Shown in pieces: positions 33,490-35,030 of a stretch of DNA of 35,030 bases. The position numbers and the translations under genes are program-made. The notes below the pieces were generated by a model, which worked only from the letters and a program-made list of their open reading frames with translations, was not told the DNA's origin and did no database searches. Origin of the DNA: Desulfuromonas sp. Its GTDB lineage: Bacteria; Desulfobacterota; Desulfuromonadia; Desulfuromonadales; UBA2294. Position 1 is the stretch's first letter. Each line of letters begins with the position of its first letter. The DNA lies in contig PKTZ01000147.1 of NCBI GenBank assembly GCA_002868925.1, positions 1 through 35,030 of the forward strand, given 5' to 3'.

Positions 33490-35030
33490 TCAGACGCTCG
33501 GCTTCCAGTCTTTGACCCGCAACTGGATTTCGGTTCGTCCGTTCCAGCGGTTCAATTCCGGCACCGCTAGCAGATCGACCTCACCGGTCAACTCATCCGC
33601 ACGTTCAGCCATCCCAAATGCGATACAGGAGAACGAATAGCCGCCCTGCCGCGCCGTAAATTTGAGATGGCGCTCGCCCACGACCTTACATCCCAGAATA
33701 CGCACTTCACCGATAACGAACAGCGGCTTCGGGTTGCCCATACCATGCGGTTCGAGCCGTAACAGGTCGTCGACCAACATTTCATCCAGCTCCTCGAGCA
33801 ATAGATCTCCGTCGTGCTCAAGGGCGGGGAGTACCGCGTCCGGCAGTTGTCGGACGACAGCATCCTCGAAACAGTCAGCGAACGAGTCGATCCTTTCAAC
33901 ATCGAGAGAGAGGCCGGCAGCGGCGGCATGACCTCCAAAACCACGCAACTGATCCGCACATTCGGCCAGGGCGTCATAAAGGACGATCTCCCGGGTCGAG
34001 CGGCCCGAGCCTTTCGCCTGACCGTTCTCAATTGCCAGCAATATCGTCGGCCGATAATAACGATCGACCAGACGGCTGGCGACAATACCGATCACTCCCG
34101 GGTGCCACTCAGGATCGGAGAGGACAACGCTTCTGCGTGCATCATCTAGATCGGCAACCGCACTTTCACACTGTCGCAGGATCCGGATTTCGAGATTCTG
34201 CCGATCCTTGTTGAACCGATCGAGAACAGTGGAGATTTCATCCGCCTCGCCCCGATCCTTGGTCAACAACAGTTTGACGCCCAGGGCAGCATCCTCGATC
34301 CGGCCGGCGGCATTAAGGCGTGGCCCGAGCTTGAATCCGACCGCCCCCGAATCGATCTCCTTGAGCCGGGCTACCTCACTTAACGCAACAATTCCAACCC
34401 GGCCACCGCCGTTGAGCACCTGTAGCCCGACCCGGGTCAGGAGTCGGTTCACACCGGTCAAGGGGACGACATCGGCGATGGTCCCGAGCGCGACCAGGTC
34501 GAGATAATGACGAAGATCCGGCTCCGGGGTAGCGTCTGAAAAGTAGTTTTTATCACGCAGTGCCTTGCGCAGGGCGACCGCCACAAAAAAGGCGACCCCG
34601 ACTCCGGCCAACCCCTTGTCGGGAAAAGAGCAATCGGACTGGTGCGGATTGATGATCGCCAGGGCGTCGGGAAGCTGCTCGGGGGGCTGGTGATGATCGG
34701 TTATGATCAAGTCAATGCCGTAGTCGAGGGCGAGTCGCGCCTCGTCGACGGCTGTCACCCCGCAATCGACCGAAACGATCAGGCTGACCTCCTGCGCCGC
34801 CGCCCGGTCGATCGCCTGCGCGGAGAGCCCGTAACCATCCTTAAGACGCAGCGGGATGTGGTAACCGACTTCGGCGCCGATTTCGCTCAGGAACTCAACC
34901 AGCAATGAGGTGCCGCTGATGCCGTCGACATCGTAGTCGCCGTGCACCAGTATCTTTTCACCAGATTCGACCGCCTTGACCAACCGCGCGACACCTGTTT
35001 CCATCCCTTTCATGGCAAAAGGATCGGGCA
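33490..35030 (-). CDS. recJ: Single-stranded-DNA exonuclease RecJ (5' end outside window)
   Basis: The visible 512 residues cover all but the first 60 or so of a protein that is usually about 570 long. The frame runs open to the window edge, and residues before the Met at 35013 read PDPFAM, matching the usual DPF.L.gM start region, so that Met is internal. DHH-type motifs are seen: VHGDYDVDGISG, VSVDCGV and ITDHHQPPE, then the DHHA1 domain with GPRLNAAGRIEDA and GSGRST-REIVLYDALAEC. RecJ degrades single strands 5' to 3' in recombination and mismatch repair. Confidence 0.95.
   Translation of the reverse strand, partial: PDPFAMKGMETGVARLVKAVESGEKILVHGDYDVDGISGTSLLVEFLSEIGAEVGYHIPLRLKDGYGLSAQAIDRAAAQEVSLIVSVDCGVTAVDEARLALDYGIDLIITDHHQPPEQLPDALAIINPHQSDCSFPDKGLAGVGVAFFVAVALRKALRDKNYFSDATPEPDLRHYLDLVALGTIADVVPLTGVNRLLTRVGLQVLNGGGRVGIVALSEVARLKEIDSGAVGFKLGPRLNAAGRIEDAALGVKLLLTKDRGEADEISTVLDRFNKDRQNLEIRILRQCESAVADLDDARRSVVLSDPEWHPGVIGIVASRLVDRYYRPTILLAIENGQAKGSGRSTREIVLYDALAECADQLRGFGGHAAAAGLSLDVERIDSFADCFEDAVVRQLPDAVLPALEHDGDLLLEELDEMLVDDLLRLEPHGMGNPKPLFVIGEVRILGCKVVGERHLKFTARQGGYSFSCIAFGMAERADELTGEVDLLAVPELNRWNGRTEIQLRVKDWKPSV

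Noticed and set aside
1-35030. Apparent abundance of CGATCG/GATCG words over the coding regions
   Set aside because: It may be a HIP1-like or methylation-linked signal, but it can also follow from codon use (GAT/ATC/TCG/CGA pairs). I could not count it against a background model.

Overview
The window looks like a chromosomal segment of a Gram-negative bacterium of the Desulfuromonadales type (Geobacter/Desulfuromonas/Pelobacter relatives). This is inferred from three things: the run pheA-tyrA-aroA-cmk-ispH-rpsA-sppA-ihfB on one strand, the wealth of lipoproteins and export proteins, and a Na+/solute-symporter-type sensor protein. No sequence search was possible, so all family calls rest on motifs read by eye.

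Layout. (1) 1-5223, minus: most of one giant secreted protein (signal peptide, delta-60-type repeats, Ig-like part, two MAM/jelly-roll-like modules, many Asp-rich thrombospondin-3-like repeats). Its C-terminus lies beyond the window edge. It is preceded by an AT-rich 390-bp control region. (2) 5670-9973, minus: an exopolysaccharide export and phospho-control set: PHP-type tyrosine phosphatase, Wza-like outer-membrane lipoprotein, Wzc-like tyrosine autokinase, then a strong terminator. (3) 10031-10080: a helically phased degenerate 10-bp repeat upstream of the phosphatase gene. (4) 10082-15152, minus: TPR lipoprotein, LolA/DUF4292-like lipoprotein, peptide-type ABC substrate-binding lipoprotein and one DppB-like permease. 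The usual second permease and ATPases are absent. (5) 15393-19746, plus: a small two-helix membrane protein, a 1072-residue SLC5 transporter-STAC-GAF-PP2C fusion, a STAS anti-anti-sigma protein and a HATPase anti-sigma kinase. Together these form a complete partner-switching relay whose input is a transporter-like membrane domain.

(6) 19770-22114, minus: HAD phosphatase, lgt and an RluA-family pseudouridine synthase with overlapping ends. A probable 6S RNA gene (22142-22316, plus) diverges from the synthase gene. (7) 22416-30288, minus: ihfB, sppA, terminator, rpsA with a hairpin-rich leader, ispH, cmk, aroA, tyrA, pheA. This is aromatic amino acid, isoprenoid, nucleotide and translation housekeeping. 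(8) 30365-33474: an ADP-ribosylglycohydrolase gene (minus), and an aminotransferase-formate/nitrite transporter pair (plus). (9) 33490-35030, minus: recJ, 5' end cut by the window edge.

The most notable unit is the SLC5-STAC-GAF-PP2C/STAS/HATPase cluster. It could let a solute carrier or carrier-derived receptor control a phospho-switch with no sigma factor encoded nearby. Four proteins (Wza-like, TPR, LolA-like, substrate-binding protein) carry lipoboxes and would be substrates of the Lgt encoded in the same window. No tRNA, rRNA, CRISPR array or insertion sequence was seen.
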